Source: Isoetes taiwanensis (Eukaryota > Streptophyta > Lycopodiopsida > Isoetales > Isoetaceae). Taken from it: a stretch of DNA of 64,000 nucleotides. The notes beneath the pieces were generated by a model. The model worked only from the letters and a program-made list of their open reading frames with translations. It was not told where the DNA came from and made no database searches. The position numbers and the translations under genes are program-made. The DNA lies in NCBI GenBank assembly GCA_021234155.1, contig JAJEKV010000054.1, positions 5,877,962 to 5,941,961 of the forward strand. The letters run 5' to 3'. Shown piece by piece: positions 11,340 to 22,683 of the stretch (its first letter is position 1; each line of letters opens with the position of its first letter).

Positions 11340-13885
11340 GCAGGTATTTTGGATTACCCAACTCTTCAAGAGCGTAATGCAGCATTTGCTGATACTTTGC
11401 TTACTTCTGCTGTCTCTTGCTTTGGTACACGCGCGCCACGGTGTTGCTCATCTTTGGTAGGAAATCCTTTCCTAGAAATGCGGTTTGATGAAGACGCAAG
11501 CGGCTTAAAAACAATTGCGAATGATAGTTGAGCGGATCACGCGACATAATGCCATTGTAATTATAAGTCCGTTTTGAAACGCAAGAAGGCACGCTTTGTT
11601 TGCGAGCATCGAAGCAAATGTTTGAATTCATCGATACGTGAGCCTCCGGACCTTACGGCGCAAAATATTATATCAACCACCTCCTACCCTTGGACATATC
11701 TCTATGCAGCAATGGGATGAGCGATTGGTCCACTTATATGATCATCCCGGGGTCCTTAATTCTGTGCCTCCTTTGGTAGGTGATATTCTTCAATTCACAG
11801 AGGAGGAAGTCAAAGAAGGACTGCGGCATTTATCTAATGGCAAGTCTCCTGATCTTCAAGGTTTGCAAGCAGAATTGCTTAAATGGGGGGGTCCGCTATT
11901 GCTTCCAATCATCAATACTCTTTTAAATCAAGCTTTGCAAGAAGGCTTGCCAGAAACTTGGGTCGGTAAGAAGGTCGTACAAATTTACAAAGCGGTGATA
12001 AGCATGACCCTTCTAATTATCGCATGATCATGGTAAGTTCCATATTTTCAAAGCTCTTAGCCAGTCTTACTGAGAAGCAGTTGACATCATGGGCAGAACA
12101 TACTGGTGTACGTGCTGTAGGACAGGCAGGCTTTCGTCCATGCCATTCTACAATAGACCATATTTTCACATTGCGCATGCTTATTGAACATAGTCGAAGT
12201 TTGAAACAAGACCTCTATATATGCTTTGTGGATTTTACTTACGCTTTTGATGATACGATTACCACGCGAGCTTCTTTGTCGGCTTGCGGGCACTTGGGGT
12301 TCCACAAGATCTTCAAAATGCGGTTTATCGGCTCTATGAAAGGGTTTTGCTAAATTTCCAAAGATCGGTACTCAAATCACTAGCAATATTGGAGTTCGTC
12401 AGGGTTGCCCTTTATCTCCTACACTCTTTGGCTTGTACATTGATCAATTGGAAGAATGGCTTGATAATCATGGCGGCGGAGGTCCACATTTGGCACACTA
12501 TATCATTAGGCAACTTATGTATGCTGATGATGTTTCACTTCTGGCACATACCGCTGCTAGTATGCAACAACATTTACATGCTCGCACACACGGTTTACGT
12601 GAGAACACAGTCTGCGTGTTAATCTCCAAAAGACCAAGCTTTTGGTAGTTCAATCTTTCGTCACAATGTTCCCCTATGCACCATGATAGCGAAGTTGAAG
12701 TTGAAGTTGTAGATAGCTACAAGTATCTTGGTGTAGAATTGCGTAAGAACACACTTTGGGAACAGTGTATGTAAGCGGGTGGCTGCTGGATGGAGAGCAC
12801 TCTATGCAATGCAAAACAATTGTTTTCGCGCAGAAATTCATGATTGGCCACGGAAAGCCCACTTGTTTCGGGCTTTGGTAGAGCCCTGCTTTTCTTGTAT
12901 GGCTCAAGTGTGGGGTCTGCGCCATTAGTGCTAGTGCTTGGGAGAGCTTGGAGGCGGGTGCAAAAGTTCTTTCTCACTTCTGACCTCGGAGTTAAAACAA
13001 CGGTGCCCTATGCTATTCTTTTACAAGAGACAGGTTTTTGGCCTCTTCAACATTCTGCCATGAAGCGCCATCTCCACTATATCTGCAAGGTGCACCACAT
13101 GGATGATGTTAGGTATCCTGTTCTTGCACTTGCCATGCATTTGAATCTCCTCGGCGTTTGAAACGATGTTGGAAAGAGCATTGCACTACATGGTTTGCCG
13201 GTTGGGCTGTGCAACCAGAGCACTGCCTGATGCTTGCCAGTTCTGATCCTGAGCTTTTGCAACAATATCTCAATAGTCGTTTTTCTCAAAAGATATGGGA
13301 CGCAGATTACTTTGGCCCAAGTGAAAACCGGTCATTATCATGCACACATAAATCCCACCTTGGCACCGGGGCCCCAAGCTTATTTGCTTGCTTCATTGTC
13401 CGGGAACAAGCTTGTAGCTATTGCATCAATTCACGACGGGGTCCCACAGTGCTGGATTGAGGAGAGGGTAGATGGGAGCGGCCGCAATCGCCGCCATGAA
13501 GCGAGATTATGTGCTGTTGCCGATTCATGTGTTATTGAAGATGAAAGCCATACTCTTCTAAGTTGCCCTGCTTTTGAGATAGTCCGGAATCATTTTTTGA
13601 CCTTAGCATTCCATTCCACGCTTCCACAACTTCTCAGAGCACCATCTATGCATGACTTGGCATTATACATACTTGCGGTTCTAGATAAACGTCAGCAATT
13701 ACTGAGCCCTCAGTAGTCATTATCTCTGCTTGTCTAGTATCATCATTACTGCAAAGGTTTTTCCCTTGAAAACCTTTCGAGGCAGGGGTTTTTTAATCCT
13801 AGTAGTAATGATTGTACTAGCCCATTGTATGGGTCCCATGACCTATTGGTCTCCGTGGACGTTAAAAAAACTATTCTATTTTTAT
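11340..13885 (+). mobile_element. LINE copy 2, longer but frameshifted
   Basis: Starts within the region between endonuclease and reverse transcriptase (LDYPTLQERNAAFADTLL near 11350). It continues through an RT front part (FTEEEVKEGLRHLSNGKSPD near 11795), the finger/palm motifs (GQAGFRPCHSTIDHIF near 12123, DLYICFVDFTYAFDD near 12210), YADDVSLLAHT near 12520 and VIEDESHTLLSCPAF near 13530. At least five frameshifts or stops break the frame. A 3' hairpin at 13742-13812 and a LINE-type end (GGTCTCCGTGGACGTTAAAA) close the copy. It lies directly downstream of copy 1 in the same orientation. Confidence 0.85.
13742..13812 (+). other. LINE 3' stem-loop, copy 2
   Basis: ATCATTACT (13742-13750) pairs with AGTAATGAT (13804-13812), with an inner AAAACC...GGGGTTTTTT hairpin. 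The outer stem differs from copy 1 at one base pair (TA to CG) and remains fully paired. Confidence 0.75.
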
Positions 13886-13904
13886 TCTTCATTTGTAATT
13901 TATG

Positions 13905-14070
13905 GGTGGATGTTCTTCCATGCCTTAGTTGCATTTGATATCTTTCATCTAGGCAGATGTTCTTCCCCGTCCTGTTTTCTGTGTTGAGTTGTTTGGACGG
14001 ATGTTCTTCCCCGCACTAGTTTGCAGATGCCATTCCTGGCTAGGCAGATGTTCTTCCTCGTTTCTTCGCT
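13905..14070 (+). repeat. Short tandem repeat, GATGTTCTTCC units
   Basis: The word GATGTTCTTCC, usually followed by CCG, CTCG or ATG, occurs four times at about 45-base intervals, near 13909, 13956, 13999 and 14047. It lies between LINE copy 2 and a further LINE-like 3' hairpin. Confidence 0.6.
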
Positions 14071-14286
14071 TACGCTCATTTTATATGGGTGGCTTGCTCA
14101 GTTCATGCTTCATATTGAACTGGAAATATTTTCTCCTATGCTTGTTTATGGACTTTGACATGACTAATGGTTCTTTAATATGCTTCAGTTTTAAGTTTTA
14201 TGTTCTTTTAGATCTATTCAAGTCGCATTTGAATTCGGCCATGGCTTCATGGACATCTATTTCAAGCCACATTCGAGGTGGACTCG

Positions 14287-14508
14287 TGGCTTTATAACTA
14301 TGGGTGAATTTTCAACGGCTTCGCACTCTGTAAACTATCATGGCTATTTGGAGTTTTGCAATTGTCATGTGAAGACTGCGGATGCATAAGGATTGTTTGG
14401 CTTCATAACTATGGATGAATTTTCAATGACTTCTCACTCTGTCAAGCTATCGTGGCCATTTAGAGTTTGCAATTGTTATGTGAAGACTGCGGATGCACAG
14501 GATTATTG
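14287..14508 (+). repeat. Tandem duplication, about 111-base unit
   Basis: Two adjacent units share ATAACTATGG(G/A)TGAATTTTCAA, TTTGCAATTGT(C/T)ATGTG and AAGACTGCGGATGCA. The first begins near 14287 and the second near 14398, at roughly 88 per cent identity by eye. The stretch lies upstream of a LINE-like 3' hairpin and may be LINE 3' UTR. Confidence 0.7.
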
Positions 14509-14546
14509 TCAATGATGGTTTGATGATGCACTTGTATGACTCCTAG

Positions 14547-14650
14547 TCTGTTATTTATCTCTATGGTTTTCCTCGAAAACCTGAAAGGGCGGGGTTTTTA
14601 TTCCAGTTGATAAATCTCTGGCTTTGAGATTCATTATGGCTTATCTCCTT
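14547..14650 (+). mobile_element. Additional LINE-like 3' hairpin
   Basis: ATTTATC (14553-14559) pairs with GATAAAT (14609-14615) around CTCGAAAACC...GGGGTTTTTA. This is the same architecture as the other LINE 3' ends. No reverse transcriptase precedes it, so it is either a diverged family member or a 5'-truncated insertion. The tail is not clear. Confidence 0.5.
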
Positions 14651-14659
14651 TCTTATTGA

Positions 14660-15985
14660 AACCCTCGGTAATTGTCTACTTCTGGAGTTTATTTGGCTTT
14701 CTATCTTTCTAGCCAATCATTTTTACTACTATGCTATTGTACTTTGATTTTTTGAAACGCTCAATAAGAAAGCCACTTCACTTCGGCCATATGTTGTTGT
14801 TGTTTTTGCTAGAAGAGTCTTCCCAAGAAAGGCATTAGCTTTCCTCTCATCAAAAACCTGAAAAAACTATAGCTAATAAGGGTTAAAATGTAATGGAGCC
14901 AGTACGCCAAGGACGATAAATCCAAGTATAGTGGTTGCACCAGATGTGTTTGATGCCTTATGAGCATTCTTAGCATCTACTATTACATTTGCTAAGTCAT
15001 ATGTTTATGGAATCAGAACAATGTAAAAGAGAATGACAGTAAATATGGCTATAAAGAGTTATCAACACCAATATGCCATTAAGAATGACAAACAAAATAA
15101 ACAGAATGATCACTAGGTATGCTTTTACCATCCTATATCGTCCCATTGCGGGCCTAGGATCCATTTTTGTAACCAGTTACGAGCTCTGCTTCTAACAACT
15201 TATGTGTTTTTGGGTTTGTTCTGGTCAATTGAAACTTACCTTTAGGTAATACATTATGTACAATAATACTTATGGCCCCCAATACATTATGTTTATGTTA
15301 TGCATGACCTTGTATATCATGCCTGCCCTCCCAATAACCCCATACATAGTTCCTATCCCCAGTCACCGCATGAAAACTTGTAATGTTATTATGGTTTAAT
15401 CTGTATCTTGTCATTGACAGTCCATGTAAGAGTGCCTCGTTATCAGTTGGCCTTAAGCCCTTCCCCTTTTCCAGCCCGAATGTTTTGATGTATCTGTGGC
15501 CATGTTAGTTTGATTTCGCTCGTTTTACATCTACAGCAAACAGATATTGATTTGACACAGTTGGCCATTTTCAAATTGTCTATCAACGTACTCACATACT
15601 TATATGCTTGTATTACCCCCCTTCTAAACTCTTCCCACCCATATGTGAAAACAGCAGAACTTCCCGTATTTATGTGAAAAATAGTTTATACAGAATTTAT
15701 ACAAAAATTTATATCAAAATTTGGTGCCAGCCTAAGGCTGGGTCACCTTCTATCTATTTGTCGATTTTTGAGCACTTTTGAGTGCCGATACCAGATTGCT
15801 GAGCCATTCCAGAACAATACTATTTCAGTGTGGGTTTAGCTAATGCAGATCTTGGTGCAGACCGAAGTGGAGCAGACCTTGGTGCAGATCGATTTGGGGC
15901 TGGCACTAATTCCTCCTTCTTCTCTCCCTTTTCTTCCCTTTTTGTGTATGATTCCCCTTCCTTTTTTTTTTTTTTAAGTTCCCCT
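14660..15985. other. No gene seen
   Basis: AT-rich spacer. Near 15840-15900 the phrase CTTGGTGCAGA.CGA is repeated twice, a small local duplication. No coding segment recognised. Confidence 0.5.
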
Positions 15986-15991
15986 ATAAGA

Positions 15992-16048
15992 AATATCTAG
16001 CATAATAACATAATATCTAGCATAATATCTAGCATAATATCTAGCATA
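15992..16048 (+). repeat. Tandem repeat, ATATCTAGCATA unit
   Basis: Four near-perfect copies of a 12-14 base unit containing TATCTAGCATA, preceded by a poly-T tract. Simple local amplification. Confidence 0.8.
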
Positions 16049-16049
16049 T

Positions 16050-18230
16050 TGCTTTTGTATTTTTGTACGCTTTTCACTAATGTTTTGCTATGATTTTGTG
16101 GTGTATTTCAATTGATGTACTAATGCGTACATCTAGAGCGCGCATATACAGATAGTGATTTTCATGTTTTCTTTCAATAGTGGGCACCCTTTTTTTTTTT
16201 TTTTTGGTAACTGGTGGTATTATTAGTGGTCTACATGGCATGCAGGCCTCGAAGGTCTTAATTTTAGGGTTAGAAATTTCTTTATCAAACTCTGGATATG
16301 GCTTCAAGCACAAATTTGAGCAAACATGGTAGAATAAGGCAGCGGAACTTGTTTGAATGGGACGGTGAGTCTGGGACGCATCCAACAAGGAGTCATTTGG
16401 TGCTGTCAACAAGGAAAAATTTAGCCGTTTTTCCTGTGCCTGTTCTTCGAGATATGGTATTCACAAGCTTTCCCTAATACTTTCGATTTTTGCACTACCA
16501 CATTTTCTTGTCATTTTCCAGACATTAGCAGTCTTAAGACTATGGTGCAAGCCGGAACACATCCAGTTAGTACTCTTTTCTACTCCGGCCAGAGCACAGA
16601 GGGAAGAATCCGCCCTTCCTTGCCCGTATCCTTGCTCCTTCCCTTGGCCTTGGTTATGGCTTCCCTTGCACCGACCCCCCTGCTTTTGTTCCTCAGCTTT
16701 TGTTTCCTTGATCCGACACCAGATCTGCCCCCTTTTGCAGCAAATTCTGGCATGATCGCCCTGCCCACCTGCACCTCCGCACTCTTCCTAGCCCCTTTCC
16801 TTCAACCCATCTCTTCGTTTTCTTCAACACCAGGCTACGTGGTAATTTCAGGCTTTCAGTGTGACCGATTGCCGGACAGCAGTATACCCGAAATGGACAT
16901 GCAAGGTAACCCTAAAAACTATTTCTGCTTACCAAAAAATAGTTGTCTACTGGTTATCGAATTTGATGCTTATCTATCTTCTTGGAAGTTGTTTGTAAAA
17001 TTGCTTTGTCATTCTTTGTTAATCATTTCCGAGCTTCTGATACAATCTTACAATGCAGTGATGTTGCAAAGCAAACTGGTGGATAATGCAATTTCTGACT
17101 TACAATTTATTCCAGGTTGTAATCTAGCTGCTCTTTAGTTTGCTAATGCTACTATGGGATATTCAACTGAACACCACACGTTTGGCATGCCATACTAAAA
17201 CAGAAAGCATAAGATCTCCTGCTGGACACATGCTAATCTCTGCATGCTTTGATGGATTATTTACTTATTTGTACATTTTCTGTCCTCTCTTCCATATCCA
17301 AGCTGATAAGAAGCATATTCGACGTGGTTGGTACATTGCTATCATCAATCTATAATTTGTTCTTTGTGAAATATGTTAAGCCATTATCTTAAACAACAAT
17401 GATATTCAAGGTTCATACAAATAACTTTGATTTTGTTGTTACGTAAACTGTTATTTGTATGATATGTTTACATATGGATTTGCTGGGTTGGCATTGTGTA
17501 GCAAATACCAAGTTGGAGCTCATGCACATCCATTTTTTGGAAGTTCCATCTAATTTGTCTGAGGCCTGCCACAAATAATAAATCATCTTCAACAAACCAA
17601 GAGCACGACTCCATATAAGCTAAGTTATGAGGTCAGCATTGGTTGCGAGAAGCCTTAGCATGCACACCAAGAAGGAAAGGCCGCAAAGGATTTAACCATG
17701 TCTGAATTCATAGACTGATAATTATAGTGCAACACTGGTTTGACGTTTAAATGTTTTAATGTTTTGGTACTTTGGACATGAACATGAACGTCACCATGTC
17801 ATATCCAGTATTTCCAGATTGAACATTGGTTATGGTTTGTTCATATCCACTATTCCAGTTCCAGATTGAACATTTGACATTGCACATCATGTTTTTTTTG
17901 AGGCTCGATTGTTGCTGCTCCTGCACCGTCTATATGTTCGATTTCATTTGCTATTTGTAGTTATTAAATATATTCATATGAGTAAAATGTTTCAAACATG
18001 AGTACAACATCATTACAAATGTTTACTACTATGTTTAGCTGTGTTTACTTGTCTTTTTATATCAGCACTCTCTTATTTCATTGCTCCTATGATCTAAAAT
18101 ATTAACAATGTATTATATGTTTGTTTGTTAGGGTCTGAACACGACATAACATCAACTAATCCAAGTGTGATGTAATGTTGTTTGATTTTGGCCCGGAAGG
18201 GCAAAAATTTTTTTAACCTATAACACAAAC
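16050..18230. other. No confident gene
   Basis: A plus-strand frame of 198 codons at 16542-17138 begins with GTG-type or internal starts and reads as hydrophobic Leu/Pro-rich sequence without family motifs. Its latter half is AT-rich like the flanking spacer, so I do not call it. The rest holds only short frames. Confidence 0.4.
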
Positions 18231-18235
18231 CATTA

Positions 18236-18590
18236 CATTACACGCCTTAAAATTAAATTACCCCTTAAACCCTCTTTTGTTTGGGTGCATATTCACACGG
18301 GGGGTGACGTAGGGCAGCGAGAGCCCCTGTAATTATGTTTTGCACATACAAAATCAACACCATATAGTATATTGCCTGAAATCTTATAGTATTTTGCAAA
18401 TCTTATTATACAGTATAACAAATTCTATACATCCATACCCCACAAACGAGGAACTTTGTGTACGGTGTAGATTAAGGAATAAGGGGCAAATATGCCTATC
18501 CAACAGCTCTCGTTGCCCGGAGTTACCCCCGTGTGAATATGCACCCAAACAAAAGGGGGTTTAAGGGGGAATTTAATTGTAAGGCGTAAT
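18236..18590. mobile_element. Foldback MITE with about 90-bp terminal inverted repeats
   Basis: The left arm (about 18236-18328) runs from ATTACACGCCTTAAAATTAA through CCTTAAACCC and TTTTGTTTGGGTGCATATTC to GCGAGAGC. The right arm (about 18505-18590) is its reverse complement with a few mismatches, ending TTAATTGTAAGGCGTAAT. About 175 bases of AT-rich DNA separate the arms and contain no coding capacity. The outer ends ATTAC/GTAAT could include a short target duplication. The superfamily cannot be set from the sequence. Confidence 0.75.
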
Positions 18591-18758
18591 CTTTTACTAG
18601 AAGTACATGTTGGTATCTATCGGATTTCTGCATTTCTCCAATTGCCTGTAGCAAATAAAAGCACTTCAGCGCCCTAACTTTGTCATCGTGTCTCACTATA
18701 TCATTTTTAGCAACCCCATTATCTCCAAAATTTTGAGGCCATAGCCGGTGTCCATCTC

Positions 18759-18989
18759 CTATGGGTGATGCAACCGGTCGCAGTGCAGGCAGTGTACCCT
18801 TACACAAGCTACACAAGAATTTAGCCCCCTTTCCAGGCATAGATAAGATCTATTGCACATGCACCATGGCCCTACATCCTTCAGTTCCTTGTTGAACGAC
18901 GCTGTCAAATTGCATGGTACTCTAGATTTCCTCTTCTTGATCACTGGCCCGTCTTCAGTTGCCTCGGCTACTCTCTTCCCCCTGTCCAT
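18759..18989 (-). CDS. Unknown Cys-rich reading frame with a nuclear-localisation-like motif
   Basis: An ATG at 18989 opens a 76-codon frame. It begins MDRGKRVAEATEDGPVIKKR and has a basic cluster KKRKSR (residues about 18-23). The second half is Cys/His-rich: WCMCNRSYLCLE, CVACVRVHCLHCDRLHH. The CxC and CxxC spacings look like metal binding, but I recognise no named zinc finger. A second frame below (18523-18840) overlaps in another phase, so a frameshift or intron is possible. It lies beside a MITE and near an unknown coiled-coil frame and may belong to a decayed transposon. Confidence 0.3.
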   Translation of the reverse strand: MDRGKRVAEATEDGPVIKKRKSRVPCNLTASFNKELKDVGPWCMCNRSYLCLERGLNSCVACVRVHCLHCDRLHHP

Positions 18990-19714
18990 CTTATAGTGAC
19001 CTTAATTTCTGGTCTTACCTTGACAGTTCACCTGCCTTCCCAGCTATGTCGCCTACTGCTTCCCCTCTTTCGTCCATCCCTTTTTATTCTGTATTTATGC
19101 TTTAGGCTATCTGCTCCAATTCTCCCGCTCTTTCTTATATACGCCTTCTTAAATGATGGAAATCCTCATACGTCCGGATGATCTTTTACTTGAGCCCTAG
19201 ATATTTCTAAATTCGTATCTGTGCCCTCCCTCACTCGTCCACCTGGCACCCGTAGTTAACCCTCCCGGTTTGCATCTTACCGTCTTTAAAACTCTATTTA
19301 ATCTAGGCCTTCCCTTCCTTAATTACGCTCAACCGTACATTATATACTCCTCAAAGCAAAATCACTGATATTGTATTATCTGCTGTGCCTTTGATTTGAG
19401 GGCTACGTCCGGCTTTGCGATTACGACTCCGGTGAGTGTTTGGCTTTTCGGATTTTTGCAATTTTTAATATCCGAGTCCCAAACATCCCCTTACTTTTTT
19501 GAAAAATTCTTTGAGTGAGTGTTCGAAGAAATGAAACATTTGAAGAATTGCCATCGTATCCTACTCTATCCTATCCTTCTAAACCTTATCTAAACGGATC
19601 CTATAAATAAGCGAGAGGAATGCAACATCAGAAAATTTGCAACTACTGAGATTTAGGAATTAAGACACCTCGTTTCAATCGGCCCCATTTTTCTGGTAAC
19701 TAGCAATTTGTTAA

Positions 19715-20390
19715 ATTAGACTTATGCAAAGAGTACATACATAGAAAGTTATATATTCCAATTCTTTCCAAAGATGTGGATTTGGCACAGGTTTGTCTTT
19801 CGATCGGCCTTCTTCTTCATTCTCTTCTATCATTGTATCAAGTGTCAGACTGTAATCCAAGCTGTTGCTGAATATAGCCAGTAGCCTGTCAAGTTTTTTG
19901 GCCGAGAACTGCGTCTTATCCAATAATAGTAACACATGCACTTCCCTCTGCTGCTGGAACATATGATAATTGATGGTAAAGGTGGGATTTAAGTTCATTC
20001 CCTACCCAAATATCGGTTTTCTTCAGGAGCATCTCCAGCGCCACGCATCAGATCACCTCTTTCTTGAGCTTGTACAGATAATCCAGCAGTTCTTGTTTCC
20101 CCATCGCATCCTCCTCATTTTCTACCCCCTCTATGGGTTCTCCTACCTCAATTAACCTCCTTACACGATCTTGCAATTTGGTATTGTACTTCTTTTTGAG
20201 TTTTTGGAGGACCTCCCTCTGTAACCTATTCAATTCGTCCAGGATCACCTGAGCCTTCCCCCGCTGCATCCACAAACCACTTCCTCCCCCTGAGTGGTTA
20301 CCATCCTTCTCTGCCACCACACTCGCTCCATCTCCATAGGGCCTTCGTTTCTTCCTTAGGTTATTCCCTCTTTCTCTGAGTTTTGACCAT
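19715..20390 (-). CDS. Unknown basic coiled-coil protein, perhaps two exons
   Basis: The upper piece (about 20390-20048) reads with a basic patch NLRKKRRPYGDG, a Gly/Ser linker, then a charged helical stretch (VILDELNRLQREVLQKLKKK, then DRVRRLIEVGEPIEGVENEE) that fits a coiled coil, and QELLDYLYKLKKE. A GTGATC donor could follow KKE and an acceptor TTCCAGCAG lies near 19963. The lower piece then reads REVHVLLLLDKTQFSAKKL and an acidic EENEEEGRSKDK. The join preserves the frame but is unproven. No family recognised. No ATG in the upper frame is clearly the start. Confidence 0.35.
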
Positions 20391-20779
20391 TAACTTTCAA
20401 ATACACCCCCAACACTTCTGGATATCTGTTGACATTCCGTACCTGTTACTATATTGCACCTATCTTGACAGATCCACATACATTGACAGATCCACATACC
20501 TGGTTTTTCGCATCGCCTGCCCATAGCCCCATCGCCCATCGCCCGATATAGAAAGCTTGCTGGTATTTTTCTTCCTTTGTTTTCTTCTTTCGCTATCATA
20601 ATCGGGGAAAAAATCAATGTGTTTTGCATCTTTTCATCCACGCTTTGCATGCCTGGATAGAAGCGATTGAGTCATGTTGGTAACTTTCCGGGACCTTTCA
20701 CCTAGCATTTCACGATTGGAGTGGTATTGCACATCAAGAATGTGACATTCCAAGAGCAAAAGTGACAATAATTTCAATA

Positions 20780-22100
20780 TCAACAGAATAGGAAGTGGAA
20801 TAGAGACATGCATGAGCACTGAAAAGAAAATTCCATGTGCAATGTAATGGCCAACTGCATACTTTCTGAGTAAGGGGGGTCATCTGCATGAAGGATTACT
20901 TCAAATTCAAGTGGGATATTGACAATATTGCAAGAGAGCAGGCCAAGTCGATTAATCGAATTATAAAGATATTTTTCTTGATACAGATATAATGAACTTA
21001 GGGATCGATCATACTTAATTTGCATGCCTAGAAAATGATGGATTGATCCATGAAACTTTTGATAAAGTTGCAGCTTGAGAGACGGTAGATCAAACTCGTC
21101 AGAGGTTGAGGCAATGACTAAATCATCAAAATAGCAAACAATAAAGAAGGGACTAGGAGTTTAACACAAATCAATACTGGAATATGAAACACTGGTTTGG
21201 AAATTCAAGGACAGAATGGTGGTGTTTAGTTTTGATTACCAGGTTTGAGAAGCTTGGCGCAATCCACATAAGCTTTGTGGAGCTTGCACTCCAGATTGTT
21301 TCCTTCTTCAAATCCTGTTGGCTATTCAAGATACAATTCTTCCTATAAATTTCCATGTAAAAAGGCATTAGTGACATCCATCTAATGAATGTAAGAATGG
21401 TTCTGTCAAGTATAGTTCTGATTGAAGTCATCCAAACTACTGGAGCAAATGTCCTGTCAAAATCAATTATAGGCACCTCGTACTATAATGCAGACTTTGT
21501 ATCATTCAACATTCCATCACTCATGTATTTCACCTTGAATACCCATCACGACCCAATGATGTATGGCTTGGAACAAGGGTCCAAGCTTCTTTCCTAAATT
21601 GATGCTAACTCCGTGCACATGCTTCTTCCTAGTGGACTTTTATATGGCCTCTTGGTATATTTCTGATTTAGGGATGTGGTCAACAACAGTCATCACATGA
21701 TCTTGCAGATAATGCGTGTTTATCTAGAAATAACTGGTGGTGGTTCAGGAATAGGATTGTCATGAGATGGACTAGAAATATTAGATTCATAGCGGTTCAC
21801 ATAGACAGATGGTATGGAAATAATGGTACTAGGAATAGATGAAGTAGAAGTAATTGTGGTAGGAACAGATGGCATAGGAATAGGATCAATTGGCAGAGAT
21901 ATGGAACCATGTTCAGGAAGGACAATAAAGGCAAAACTGTCAGCAAGTAAAAGCAGGAAGTAAGGCTCGTACTCATTACACTATGCATGACAAAGGTTAG
22001 ATCCATTGAGTGCATCGAAAACCCCTTCAATTGTCCTTCCAAGGCTTATCTGATCTATTCTTGTTGTTCAAACGATTAAAGAAGCTACCAAATGACAAAT
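20780..22100 (-). mobile_element. Decayed Ty1/Copia polymerase fragment
   Basis: On the minus strand the Copia reverse-transcriptase landmarks appear in order. Near 21465 is IIDFDRTFAPVVWMTSIRTI, matching the D..ETFAPVV...S.R family signature. Near 21140 is FIVCYFDDLVIAS, equivalent to the catalytic YVDDL. Next is HGSIHHFLGMQIKYDRS near 21040, then LYQEKYLYNSI. Upstream (about 21750-22000) a Ser/Pro-rich linker resembles the integrase-RT spacer. Frame is broken by stops. No LTRs, RNase H or integrase core were found. It is separate from, and opposite in orientation to, the Copia insertion at 29.5 kb. Confidence 0.75.
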
Positions 22101-22259
22101 GTTTTTGTTGAATATGGATGATTTGTGCCACGTGAACATGGCCAAGTTCTGCCATACAGAGGTCAAACGACCAAAACTACTCCTAATGATCCTTCATGCA
22201 TGGCCATGCCAACAAGAAGCCAATGGAGAAGCACAATGGTCAGTGAAATGATCTTTAAG

Positions 22260-22683
22260 TCCGTCTCACGGGAATCCACCAAAGGAGCCCCTCACTAAGG
22301 GACGCCTCACATGTCACCGGCAAGTTTTTGCCGGATGTCAAGCCGTTGAGCCGCTCAGGTGTAAACTGCAACAGCAGTTCGGGGACGAACGGCTCATACG
22401 TCAAACTGGCGTCTCAGATTAACTACATGTGAATACCTAAAGATTTACATGTGAGGCGCCTCTAATGTCACATAATGCAGCATAGATTTTTATTCTCGGC
22501 CCTCAAAATGGTATCCATTGGCATCAAACGGCATATTCCATCAACCCACCTCACAAGGGTTTGCCTCAAAAACAATTAGTTAAAGAGAAGTGACAAACAT
22601 ATTAAAGGGTCGAGATTGTTTACCGAAGTCGAATCTAAGGGTTGTCATGGAAAGATTGAAGAAAACGTTTTGGAGATTCTTAG
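22260..22683 (+). promoter_or_regulatory. Upstream region of the pyruvate-kinase-like gene
   Basis: More GC-rich than its flanks and rich in short palindromic words (GGCGCC near 22455, several ACATGT/CACATGT copies between 22305 and 22452). It precedes the first identified exon. No obvious TATA box at a sensible distance could be chosen, so a promoter role is inferred only from position. Part of it may be 5' UTR or an upstream intron, since ATTCTTAG at 22676-22683 could be a splice acceptor. Confidence 0.3.

Noticed and set aside
16542-17138. 198-codon plus-strand frame
   Set aside because: No ATG start at its 5' end, hydrophobic low-complexity composition, no family motif, and it runs into ordinary AT-rich spacer.
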